64,000 nucleotides of DNA from DASQZT01 sp035638575 (lineage in GTDB: Bacteria; Acidobacteriota; Terriglobia; Bryobacterales; Bryobacteraceae): positions 8,785-72,784 of the forward strand of contig DASQZT010000070.1 of assembly GCA_035638575.1 (NCBI GenBank), given 5' to 3'. The notes below the pieces were generated by a model, which saw only the letters and a program-made list of their open reading frames with translations, had not been told where the DNA came from and searched no databases. Both the position numbers and the translations under genes were made by a program. Position 1 is the first letter of the stretch. The number at the start of each line of letters is the position of its first letter. Shown in pieces: positions 50,297 through 58,806 of this stretch.

Positions 50297-51139
50297 ATGG
50301 CGACTGACGGCGTTCCCTACCGCTGCCTGCGGACGCGCGACCCCATCGCGGTGGATGGCAACCTGGAGAAGAGCGCCTGGCGGCTGGCTCCCCGCTCCCC
50401 GCGCTTCGTCGATATGGTTACCGGCGATCCCGGCTTTTTCGATACGCGCGCCGCCGCGTTGTGGGACGACGAGCACCTCTACGTGGCGTTTTGGATCGAG
50501 GAGCCCTTTGTCGAGGCGCGCCTCACCGAGCGCGACTCCCTGATCTTCAACGAGAACGACGTCGAGGTGTTCATCGACGGCGGCGACTGCTACTACGAGT
50601 TCGAGATCAATGCGCTGGGCACGGTTTACGAAGTGTTCTTCGTGTGGCAGGACTCCTTCGGGCCGGGCCGCCGCTTCGATCTGCGCGAGTTCGACGTGCT
50701 CTCCCGAAAGGCGCTGACCTTCGGCGGAAACTACGACCGGAACGCCGCGACGTTCTGGCGAGGCACTCACCCGCGTGGCAACCGGTGGGCCTTCCTGGAT
50801 TGGGATTTCCCAGGCCTGCGCTCGGCAACGCGGGTGGACGGGCGGATCAACCAGCGTTCCGTCGTGGATCGCGGATGGACGGTAGAACTCGCATTCCCCT
50901 GGGCCGGCATGAAGTGGCTGGCCAACGAGCGCCCGCTGCCGCCGCGGGAAGGCGACATCTGGAAGATCTTCTTCGGCCGCTTCGAAAAGCTGGAATCGGC
51001 CGGCGTGGAGATCAACCCGCATCCCGCCTGGGTCTGGACCCCGCACGGCGCCTACGACACCCACATGCCCGAGCGCTGGACCGAGGTCTCGTTCTCCAAC
51101 GAGTTCGTGCAGGCTCTCCCCGGCGGCACGAATCCGTAG
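50297..51139 (+). CDS. Carbohydrate-binding family 9-like protein
   Basis: A 280-residue protein with a CBM9-type beta-sandwich: DPIAVDGNLEKSAWRLAPRS at the start, AALWDDEHLYVAFWIEEP, ENDVEVFIDGGDCYYEFEINALGTVYE and WTVELAFPWAGM. Such domains bind reducing ends of glycans and usually belong to xylanases, but here the domain stands alone and has no obvious signal peptide. The ATG at 50297 is chosen over an upstream frame because it begins the domain and follows a -10 hexamer. Confidence 0.78.
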   Translation: MATDGVPYRCLRTRDPIAVDGNLEKSAWRLAPRSPRFVDMVTGDPGFFDTRAAALWDDEHLYVAFWIEEPFVEARLTERDSLIFNENDVEVFIDGGDCYYEFEINALGTVYEVFFVWQDSFGPGRRFDLREFDVLSRKALTFGGNYDRNAATFWRGTHPRGNRWAFLDWDFPGLRSATRVDGRINQRSVVDRGWTVELAFPWAGMKWLANERPLPPREGDIWKIFFGRFEKLESAGVEINPHPAWVWTPHGAYDTHMPERWTEVSFSNEFVQALPGGTNP

Positions 51140-51148
51140 ACTCGCCCA

Positions 51149-51529
51149 TCACCGCCGGGATAGCTCGCGGGTCAGCCAGGCTTCCGCCAGCTTCCGGTCG
51201 TGGACGTGCGGCAAGCGCCCGCCGCGCTTGTCCGCGACGTGCGCCCGGGCGGAATCCACCAGGATGCGCCGCATGATCTGCGCCGAAACGGCAAAGAAGT
51301 GCGTGCGATCCTGCCATCGGACACCCTCGACATTCACCAGGCGAAGATAGGCTTCGTTGACCAGCGCCGTGGTCTGGAGCGTCTGCCCGAGTAGCTGCTG
51401 GCGCATGTGGCGGTGGGCGATGTGGTGCAGTTCGGTATAGACCAGCGGCGTCAGTTGGTTGAGAGCGGCCTGGTCGCCGTCACCCCAGGCGCGCAGCAGC
51501 CGGGATATTTCCACCGAACAGGACGGCAC
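51149..51529 (-). CDS. ECF sigma factor lacking most of region 4
   Basis: 126 residues instead of about 185-190. Region 2 and the linker are normal (LLRAWGDGDQAALNQLTPLVYTELHHIAHRHM, TLQTTALVNEAYLRL, HFFAVSAQIMRRILVDSARAH), matching the ECF subfamily common in Acidobacteria. After GGRLPHV the text jumps straight to HDRKLAEAWLTREL, the last helix. About 60 residues, including the whole -35 recognition helix-turn-helix, are missing, with the frame kept. It may bind core polymerase but not a -35. Divergent from the kinase gene. GTG start; TATAAT at 51544-51549 on the minus strand is its -10. Confidence 0.82.
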   Translation of the reverse strand: MPSCSVEISRLLRAWGDGDQAALNQLTPLVYTELHHIAHRHMRQQLLGQTLQTTALVNEAYLRLVNVEGVRWQDRTHFFAVSAQIMRRILVDSARAHVADKRGGRLPHVHDRKLAEAWLTRELSRR

Positions 51530-51585
51530 AAGACTTCAGGTCAATTATACTTCCGGGCCTGATTTTCCGGTCGCCGGGCGTTACA

Positions 51586-54120
51586 ATGAGCGCGGAGTTC
51601 GCTCATGCGCCCGGACCGCTGGCTGCAGGTCGAGCAGCTTTACACTCCGCTCTCGAACGGGAGGAACCGGCACGGGATGCGTTCCTGCGACAGTCCTGTC
51701 GCGACGACGAAGAACTCCGGCGCCAGGTCGGCTCTCTCCTCGACCAGACCGAAAGCGGTCTGCTCAATCATCCTTTGCAGTTAGGCCCCTATCAGATCGT
51801 GGGCGTCATCGGCGCGGGCGGGATGGGCACGGTCTACCAGGCCCTCGACACGCGCCTCAACCGCACGGTCGCCATCAAAGTCTCCGAGGCGCGGTTCAAC
51901 GCCCGGTTTGAGCGCGAAGCGCGCGCCGTGGCGGCGCTGAACCATCCGCACATTTGCACGCTCTACGACGTCGGTCCGAACTACCTGGTGATGGAGTATG
52001 TGGAAGGCCGGCCTTTGCATGGTCCGCTGCCGGTGTCGGAGGCGTTGCGTCTGGCCATCCAGATGGCGGATGCCCTGGAGGCGGCGCATCGCAAGGGGAT
52101 CGTGCACCGGGACCTGAAGCCCGGCAACCTGCTGGTGACCAAATCGGGTGTGAAGGTGCTGGATTTCGGCCTGGCCAAGATGGAGGAATCCGCACTCGGC
52201 GAGGAAGAAGAGACCCGCACCGCCAGGCCGCAGACGGAAGAGGGCACCATCGTCGGCACTACCGCTTACATGTCGCCCGAGCAGGCGGAGGGCAAGCCCG
52301 TGGATTCGCGCAGCGACATTTTTTCGTTCGGCGCCGTGCTCTACGAAATGCTGACCGGGCGGCGTGCCTTTCGCGGCGACACCAAGCTCTCGATTCTCTC
52401 CGCGATCCTGAAGGACGAGCCGGAGCCGGCCAGTTCGGTGCGCAAGGAGATTCCGCGTGAGCTGGAAAGGATCATCACGCGGTGTCTGCGCAAGGACCCC
52501 GAGCGGCGCTTCCAGCACATGGACGACCTTAAAGTCGCGCTGGAAGAAGTAAAGGAGGAATCGGATTCGGGAGCTGCGGCGATGAAAGCGGCGCCGCCGC
52601 GCGGGCGCCGCAGGCCGATGATCCAGGCGGCTGGATCCCGCCGTTACGTCATTGGAGCTGCTGTCGCGATGCTGGCGACGGCCGCGGGCTTGAACGTTGG
52701 CGGGTGGCGCGAACGCCTGTTGGGGCGGGCCGGCCCGCCGCGCATCGAATCGCTGGCGGTATTGCCGCTGGCTAACCTTTCCCGCGACCCTGAGCAGGAC
52801 TACTTCGCCGACGGCTTGACTGAAGCGCTGATCACGGATCTCGGCAAAATCCGGGCGCTAAAGGTGATCTCGCGGACATCGGTGATGCGCTACCAGAAGA
52901 CGGACAAGGCGCTGCCACAGATCGCGCGGGAACTGGGTGTGGATGGAATCGTCGAAGGCTCCGTGCAGCGGGTGGGAGACCGGGTGCGGATCACCGCGCA
53001 ACTGATCCATGCGCCGAGCGACCGGCACCTGTGGGCGGAGAGCTACGAGCGCGACCTGCGCGACGTTCTGGCGCTCGAAGGCGACGTGGCACAGGCGATC
53101 GCGGCCCAGATTCGGATCGAGGTGTCGCCGGAGGAGCGAACGCGCCTGGCGAGCGCCCGTCCCGTTAACCCCGAGTCGTACCAACTCTACCTCATGGGCA
53201 GCTATCACGCCGGAAAAGCGACACTCGAAGGTTTCAGTAAGGGCATCGAATACTTCCAGCAGGCCGTCGAGAAGGACCCCAGCAATGCTCTCGCCTACGC
53301 TGGAATGGCTCGTTGCTACGCCTACTCCGGTGGAGGGTTTGGGTATCTGCCACCGAAGGAAACATCGCCGAAGGCGCGCGAGGCGGCGCTAAGGGCATTG
53401 GAGATTGACGACACGCTCGCCGAAGCCCATGGCGCATTGGCCGTGATCAAGTGGCAACACGATTGGGATTGGCCGAGTGCGGAAAGAGAGTTTCAGCGCG
53501 CCGTCGAGCTCAATCCCAACAGTGAAGTGGTCCACGGCGAATACCTGGGGTATCTGGCGAGCATGGGGAGACTGGAGCAAGCGGTGGCCGAAGGCCGATT
53601 GGCCCAACAACTTAACCCGCTCGGTGGGGGATTCGGATGGGCCTACTTCTTCACGCGCCATTATGCCGAAGCCCTGCCCCATTTACAGAGATCGCTTGAG
53701 CTTGACCCCAGCCTCTCCGACGCTACTCAAAACCTGGCCTTGACACTCGCCTTTTTGGGAATGCACGCCCAGGCTCTGGCGGAGGCCGAGAAGTTAAGCC
53801 AGTATGCACACTCCCCCGAGCATCAGAAGGAGGCTCTTGTCCTGGCTTACGTCTATGCGGTCTCCGGGAAACCTGTGGAGGCCCGGAAGATCCTCGAAGA
53901 CTTCAACACCTTCAGCAAGACGAGCTACGTCGATGCATTCTGGGTTGCCCGGGTGTACGCCGGGCTGGGAGAGAAAGACAAAGCCCTGGAATACCTGGAA
54001 AGAGCGTATCGAGAGCACTCAGGCACCATGTGGGCTCTCAAGATGGATCCCCAGTGCGACCCCCTGCGCTCCGACCCGCGCTTCCAGGATCTCCTGCGCC
54101 GCATGAATTTCCCGCAGTGA
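51586..54120 (+). CDS. Membrane Ser/Thr protein kinase with TolB-like and TPR domains, N-terminus shifted
   Basis: 844 residues. The kinase domain (about 67-320) is complete: GAGGMGTVYQA, VAIKV, HRDLKPGNLL, DFGLAK and YMSPEQ. A transmembrane helix (VIGAAVAMLATAAGLNVG) follows, then a TolB/FlgO-like domain (SLAVLPLANLSRDPEQDYFADGLTEAL, GVDGIVEGSVQRVGDRVRITAQLI) and about eight TPRs. The usual N-terminus (MRPDRWLQVEQLY) is encoded from an ATG at 51605 with a good GGAG site, but in another frame; one base is missing near 51643. The frame shown starts at a poorly served ATG at 51586. Confidence 0.85.
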   Translation: MSAEFAHAPGPLAAGRAALHSALEREEPARDAFLRQSCRDDEELRRQVGSLLDQTESGLLNHPLQLGPYQIVGVIGAGGMGTVYQALDTRLNRTVAIKVSEARFNARFEREARAVAALNHPHICTLYDVGPNYLVMEYVEGRPLHGPLPVSEALRLAIQMADALEAAHRKGIVHRDLKPGNLLVTKSGVKVLDFGLAKMEESALGEEEETRTARPQTEEGTIVGTTAYMSPEQAEGKPVDSRSDIFSFGAVLYEMLTGRRAFRGDTKLSILSAILKDEPEPASSVRKEIPRELERIITRCLRKDPERRFQHMDDLKVALEEVKEESDSGAAAMKAAPPRGRRRPMIQAAGSRRYVIGAAVAMLATAAGLNVGGWRERLLGRAGPPRIESLAVLPLANLSRDPEQDYFADGLTEALITDLGKIRALKVISRTSVMRYQKTDKALPQIARELGVDGIVEGSVQRVGDRVRITAQLIHAPSDRHLWAESYERDLRDVLALEGDVAQAIAAQIRIEVSPEERTRLASARPVNPESYQLYLMGSYHAGKATLEGFSKGIEYFQQAVEKDPSNALAYAGMARCYAYSGGGFGYLPPKETSPKAREAALRALEIDDTLAEAHGALAVIKWQHDWDWPSAEREFQRAVELNPNSEVVHGEYLGYLASMGRLEQAVAEGRLAQQLNPLGGGFGWAYFFTRHYAEALPHLQRSLELDPSLSDATQNLALTLAFLGMHAQALAEAEKLSQYAHSPEHQKEALVLAYVYAVSGKPVEARKILEDFNTFSKTSYVDAFWVARVYAGLGEKDKALEYLERAYREHSGTMWALKMDPQCDPLRSDPRFQDLLRRMNFPQ

Positions 54121-54163
54121 TGATTGGCGCACCGGTGATATAAATGGGCGGCTGGTCGCGCCC

Positions 54164-55112
54164 ATGATCCCGGATCGCTGGCGGCAAGTCGAGCAGCTCT
54201 ACCATTCCGCGGTTTCCCGCCCACAGCCGGGCCGGCCGTCCCGGCTGGTCTATGTCCGTAGCATTGCCGTGGCGAACATCTGGCGTATCGAGACCTCCGC
54301 CCCCGGTGTTCCAGCGTCGTCTCCGCCCATCGCAACCATTACCTCCACGCGCGAGGACGCCAACCCCCAGTTCTCACCTGACGGGCGCCGTGTCGCCTTT
54401 GAGTCAGATCGCTCCAGATCAAACGAGATCTGGATCGCCGACCCTGACGGTTCCAACGCCGTACAGCTCACATCAATAAACGCCACATCGGGCGCTGACT
54501 GGACCGGTATGCCCCGCTGGTCGCCCGACGGCCAACTGGTCGCCTTCGAGTCCAATCCCGAAGGCCATTACGGCGTCTATGTGGTCTCCGCCGCCGGGCG
54601 GTAAGCCGCAACGACTCATCTCCGATCTGGCCAACGAACCCGTCGCCAGCTTCTCCCGCGACGGAAAGTGGATCTACTTCAGCTCCAACCGGACCGGAGA
54701 GTTTCAGATCTGGAAGGGTCCCACCGCTGGTGGAGAGCCCGTACAGGTCACGCACAACGTGGGGTACGTGGCCTTCGAGTCGCCGGACGGCGCCTGCCTC
54801 TACTACACCCAGACTCCCGACGCGAGTGCCTTGTGGCGCCTTCCAACCTCCGGCGGCCAGCCCGTCAAGGTTGTGGAAGGAGTCATTCAGCGGGCGTTCG
54901 CGGTGCTCGAAAAGGGCATCTACTATATCGACCAACCTTCAGTCGAGACATGGCTGCAGTTCTACGACTTCGCCACCGCCAGGTCCACCACCGTGGCTCG
55001 AAATCTGGGCGACGTGGAACTCGGCCTCACGGTATCTCCGGACGGCCGCACGATTCTGTACACCCGGCTGGACTCCTCTGTCAACGACCTGATGCTGGTG
55101 GAAGACTTCCGC
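54164..55112 (+). pseudogene. Kinase-PD40 protein gene with the kinase domain deleted and a frameshift
   Basis: Starts like its neighbour (MIPDRWRQVEQLYHSAVSRPQ) but continues directly into a TolB-like WD40 (PD40) region: RLVYVRSIAVANIWRIE, NPQFSPDGRRVAFESDRS, SPDGQLVAFES. The whole kinase and membrane segment is gone. An extra G in a GGG run near 54597 then shifts the frame; the rest is readable (GGKPQRLISDLANEPVASFS, onward to DLMLVEDFR). The expected stop after DFR is TGG here, so the old stop is also lost. Confidence 0.82.
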
Positions 55113-55125
55113 TGGGGCCGCCGCC

Positions 55126-55520
55126 TTACTTCCGCACGAAGCCGTGATACGCACCGCTCGCGTCCACGTAATATCCCGTAATCGCGCCCGAACGCGGTGA
55201 CTGTGCCGTCAGCAGCGCGTAAGCATCCGACGTGTCCATGCCAACGGCGTAGGTGCCCGGGCTGGCGCCAACGGTGGGGAACGGCGTTTGCCCGCCGGTA
55301 GAGGCCGCGCCCGGGGCGTCGAACGTAGTGATCTTGCCGTCGGCAGCGCGCACGTAAGCGTGCATCGCATTGCCCGAGCCTGCGTAGAAGCCCGTGATCA
55401 CATCCGCCGGGCTGATGGCGATGCCTCCGTGCCGTAGCCGCTGGCGGTGCCTGCGCCCGGAGCGTCGATGGTGGTGATGGTGGGCTCCTTGGCGATGGCG
55501 GAGACGCCGAACATCAGCAT
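55126..55520 (-). pseudogene. Frameshifted HAF-type repeat protein fragment
   Basis: The minus strand reads ITTIDAPGAGTASGYGT, then after a frameshift near 55428 GIAISPADVITGFYAGSGNA, ADGKITTFDAPGA and ITGYYVDASGAYHGFVRK before a TAA. These are the repeats of HAF-type extracellular proteins, usually 350-400 residues; less than half remains. 55521-55568 holds nothing recognisable. Confidence 0.65.
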
Positions 55521-55568
55521 TCACATGGCCGGATCGAGGCAGGCAGGATAATCGATTTGAAGTTTTTC

Positions 55569-56672
55569 TTAGCCGTCCGGCTGCCCGTTCTCGCGCTTCC
55601 ACGCCGCCAGGAGTTGGGCTTCCTTCTCCGGCTTCGGCCCGGCGAGCCTGGTTCTCCCGCCCGCATCCTGCGTCTTGTACCACTTCAGGGTGTCCGCCAC
55701 GGTCTGCGCGTAGGGGCGGAACTTCAGCCCGGCGTTCACCGCGCGCGCGTTCTTCCACAGGTGGAAGCCCCGCGTCTCGCCGCGGAAGGGCGCCCAGATG
55801 GGGAACAGGTCTTCGCCCTGTTTGGCGATCCACTCGCCCGGGACCCACACCAGCGTGCTCGCGGACTTCGCCGCCTGGCGGCAAGCCTGAAGCAGATCGC
55901 CCCACGCCAGGCGGTCCTCAGGACCGGTGGCGTTGAACACTCCCGTGGCGCCTTGCTCGATCAGCGTCACCAGCCACGCTCCCAGGTCGCGCACATCGAT
56001 GAACTGCACCGGGTCGCCGGGCGCGCCGGGAGCCAGCACTTCGCCGCCGCGATCGATCCGGACCGGCCAGTAGGTGAAGCGGCCGCTGGGGTCGTCGGGC
56101 CCCACGATGTAGCCCGGCCGCACCACCGTCGTGCGCCGCGGCAGCGCCTCTTCGGACGCCTTCTCGCACAGCGCCTTCAGCGGCCCGAAGGTCTGGTCGG
56201 TGACCTTCTCCACCGCCGGGTCCGGCGTGGTGGCGAGCCGCCCGCTTTCGTCCTGGCCCTCGGTGGCGTTGTCGGCGTACACGGAAATCGACGAGATGAA
56301 AATGTACTGCTTCACGTCAGGCGCCAGCAACCGCGCCGAAGCCGACACCTGCCGCGGAAAGTATCCGGAATTGTCGATCACCGCGTCCCACTTGCGGCCC
56401 CGCAGCGCCTTCAGGCCTTCGCCTTTGTCGGGGTCGCGGTCGCCCAGCAGCGTCTCGATCCCGGGGAACAGCCCGGGCCGCGTCTTGCCGCGGTTGAACA
56501 GGGTCAGCTCGTGCCCGCGCGCGACCGCCGCCTCCACCGTCGCCGGCCCCAGGAAGCCGGTGCCTCCGAGGATCAGGATTCGCTTCTTTTGCGGCGCCGC
56601 CCCCAGCAGCGCGGCTCCGGCCAGCGCCGAAACGAAACCCCTGCGGGTCGCGGTCCATTGTGAATTCTCCAT
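55569..56672 (-). CDS. NAD-dependent epimerase/dehydratase with Tat-like leader
   Basis: A 367-residue extended short-chain dehydrogenase. After a leader TRRGFVSALAGAALLGAA comes the dinucleotide-binding loop ILGGTGFLGPATVEAAVARGHELTLFNRGK, then IDNSGYFPRQV, FISSISVYADN and VVRPGYIVGPDDPSGRF. The usual YxxxK is not evident at its normal place (after SSISVY), so the catalytic chemistry is uncertain; relatives resemble plant CSP41-like and isoflavone-reductase-like proteins. Divergent from glgX. Confidence 0.78.
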   Translation of the reverse strand: MENSQWTATRRGFVSALAGAALLGAAPQKKRILILGGTGFLGPATVEAAVARGHELTLFNRGKTRPGLFPGIETLLGDRDPDKGEGLKALRGRKWDAVIDNSGYFPRQVSASARLLAPDVKQYIFISSISVYADNATEGQDESGRLATTPDPAVEKVTDQTFGPLKALCEKASEEALPRRTTVVRPGYIVGPDDPSGRFTYWPVRIDRGGEVLAPGAPGDPVQFIDVRDLGAWLVTLIEQGATGVFNATGPEDRLAWGDLLQACRQAAKSASTLVWVPGEWIAKQGEDLFPIWAPFRGETRGFHLWKNARAVNAGLKFRPYAQTVADTLKWYKTQDAGGRTRLAGPKPEKEAQLLAAWKRENGQPDG

Positions 56673-56714
56673 GACACAGCCAGTGTACCTTGTGCGTGGT
56701 ACCCTGATCCCATC

Positions 56715-58805
56715 ATGATGGCCATCACTGTTTTCCCTACTGAGAAAGGTTCGCCACATCCCTTGGGAGCAACCCCGAGTGCGGAAGGCGTAAACTTCTC
56801 GATCTTCTCCGGCAACGCCACCGGAGTGGAACTGCTGCTGTTCGCCAGGCACGACGATCCCCAGCCGTTCCAGGTGATCCGCTACGACCCGATGGTCAAC
56901 AAGACCTTCCACTTCTGGCACGTCTTCGTGCGCGGGCTCCAGCCTTGCGCGCATTACGCCTATCGCGTGGACGGGCCTTCCAACCCCGCGGCCGGGCAGC
57001 GGTTCAACCGCAACAAGGTGCTCATCGATCCTTACGCGCTCGGCAACACCAACAGCCTCTGGGACCGCGTCGCGGCTTGTGGGCCGGACGACAACGTGGC
57101 GGTCTCGATGCGCTCGGTGGTGATCGACCCGGCGGCCGCCTACGATTGGGAGGGCGACCGGCCCCTGAATCGCCCCATAGACGACAGCATCATTTACGAG
57201 ATGCACGCGCGGGGATTCACGCGGTCGACGTCCTCCAACGTGGGGAAGCCCGGAACATTCGCCGGGATCGTCGAGAAGACGCCGTACCTCCAGGAGCTGG
57301 GCGTGACGGCGGTCGAGCTCCTGCCGGTGTTCGACTTCGACGAGACCGGGGTTCTCCGCGAAGTGAACGGCAAGCCCGTGACCAATTACTGGGGATACAG
57401 CACGCTGGGTTTCTTCGCGCCGCAAACTTCGTTCTGCGTGAGTCCGGGGAGCGGCGATCACTTGACGGAATTCCGCGACATGGTGAAGGCCCTGCACCGC
57501 GCCGGAATCGAAGTGATTCTGGACGTGGTGTTCAATCACACCGATGAAGGCAATCAGTTGGGACCGGCGTTTTCGTTCCGCGGCATCGACAACCAGACCT
57601 ACTACTTCCTGGTGCCGTGGGACCTTCAATACTACATGGACTTCTCGGGCTGCGGAAACACCTTCAACTGCAACCACCCGATTGCCCAGAAGCTGATCAT
57701 CGAGTGCCTGCGCTACTGGGTGCGCGAAGCCCACGTGGACGGCTTCCGGTTCGACGAAGGCTCGATCCTTTCGCGCGGCGAGGACGGCATGCCCGCCGAG
57801 CATCCGCCGGTAGTCTGGCAGATCGAGCTGGACGACGAGCTGGCAAACACGAAGGTCATCGCCGAGGCGTGGGATGCCGCCGGGCTGTACCAGATCGGCC
57901 ACTTCCCGGGCGATCGCTGGGCGGAATGGAACGGCCGCTACCGGGACGACATCCGGCGGTTTGTGAAGAGCGATCCGGGGATGGTGGGCGCGGTGGCTTC
58001 GCGCCTCGCGGGCAGCTCCGATATTTACCAGGAGCGCGGGCAGTTGCCGGTCAACAGCATCAACTTCGTGACCTGTCATGACGGGTTCACGCTCAACGAC
58101 CTGGTTTCGTACAACGAGAAGCACAACGAGGCCAACGGCGAAGACAACCGCGACGGCATCAACGACAACCTGAGCTGGAATTGCGGGGTGGAGGGCGCAA
58201 CGGACGATCTCGACGTGGAAGAGCTGCGCGGGCGGCAGGTGCGAAACTTCGCGACGCTTCTGCTGCTCTCGCGCGGCGTGCCGATGTTCGTGGCCGGCGA
58301 CGAGGTGCGCCGCACACAGGGCGGCAACAACAACGCGTACTGCCAGGACAACGAGGTCAGTTGGTTCGATTGGACGCTGCCAGAGAAGAACAGCGACCTG
58401 CACCGCTTCTGGAAACTCATGATCGACTTTCGCAAGCGGCATCCGGCGGTGCGCCTGGGACAGTTCTTCACCGGCGCGGTCAACGAGCGCGGCTTGATCG
58501 ACCTTGCCTGGCACGGGACCAAGCTCAACCAGCCCGCGTGGACCGATCCGGACGCGCGGACGCTGGGCATGACGCTGGCGGGCTTCGACGGGAACCCGGA
58601 CATCCACGTGATGATGAACATGTATTGGGAGAGCCAGGATTTCGAGCTGCCCGACGTGCCCGGAAGGAGCTGGTTCCTGGCAGTGGACACGGCCGCGGCG
58701 CCACCGCTCGACTTCGCCGATCCCGGCGCGGAAGCTCCGGTTGCCGGGCCCACGCATACGGTGCAGGGACGCAGCATCGTGGTGCTGGTGAACCGGGCGG
58801 CGTGA
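56715..58805 (+). CDS. glgX: Glycogen debranching enzyme (GH13, GlgX-like)
   Basis: A 696-residue alpha-1,6-glucosidase/isoamylase. An N-terminal CBM48 domain (PLGATPSAEGVNFSIFSGNA) is followed by the GH13 barrel: VILDVVFNHT, nucleophile in VDGFRFDEGS, acid/base in VIAEAWD, and FVTCHDGFTLNDLVSYNEKHNEANGEDNRDG, all typical of GlgX/isoamylase. It is cytoplasmic, with no signal. Not in a glycogen operon here; neighbours are sugar enzymes. Two adjacent ATGs (56715, 56718) can start it. Confidence 0.92.
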   Translation: MMAITVFPTEKGSPHPLGATPSAEGVNFSIFSGNATGVELLLFARHDDPQPFQVIRYDPMVNKTFHFWHVFVRGLQPCAHYAYRVDGPSNPAAGQRFNRNKVLIDPYALGNTNSLWDRVAACGPDDNVAVSMRSVVIDPAAAYDWEGDRPLNRPIDDSIIYEMHARGFTRSTSSNVGKPGTFAGIVEKTPYLQELGVTAVELLPVFDFDETGVLREVNGKPVTNYWGYSTLGFFAPQTSFCVSPGSGDHLTEFRDMVKALHRAGIEVILDVVFNHTDEGNQLGPAFSFRGIDNQTYYFLVPWDLQYYMDFSGCGNTFNCNHPIAQKLIIECLRYWVREAHVDGFRFDEGSILSRGEDGMPAEHPPVVWQIELDDELANTKVIAEAWDAAGLYQIGHFPGDRWAEWNGRYRDDIRRFVKSDPGMVGAVASRLAGSSDIYQERGQLPVNSINFVTCHDGFTLNDLVSYNEKHNEANGEDNRDGINDNLSWNCGVEGATDDLDVEELRGRQVRNFATLLLLSRGVPMFVAGDEVRRTQGGNNNAYCQDNEVSWFDWTLPEKNSDLHRFWKLMIDFRKRHPAVRLGQFFTGAVNERGLIDLAWHGTKLNQPAWTDPDARTLGMTLAGFDGNPDIHVMMNMYWESQDFELPDVPGRSWFLAVDTAAAPPLDFADPGAEAPVAGPTHTVQGRSIVVLVNRAA

Positions 58806-58806
58806 T

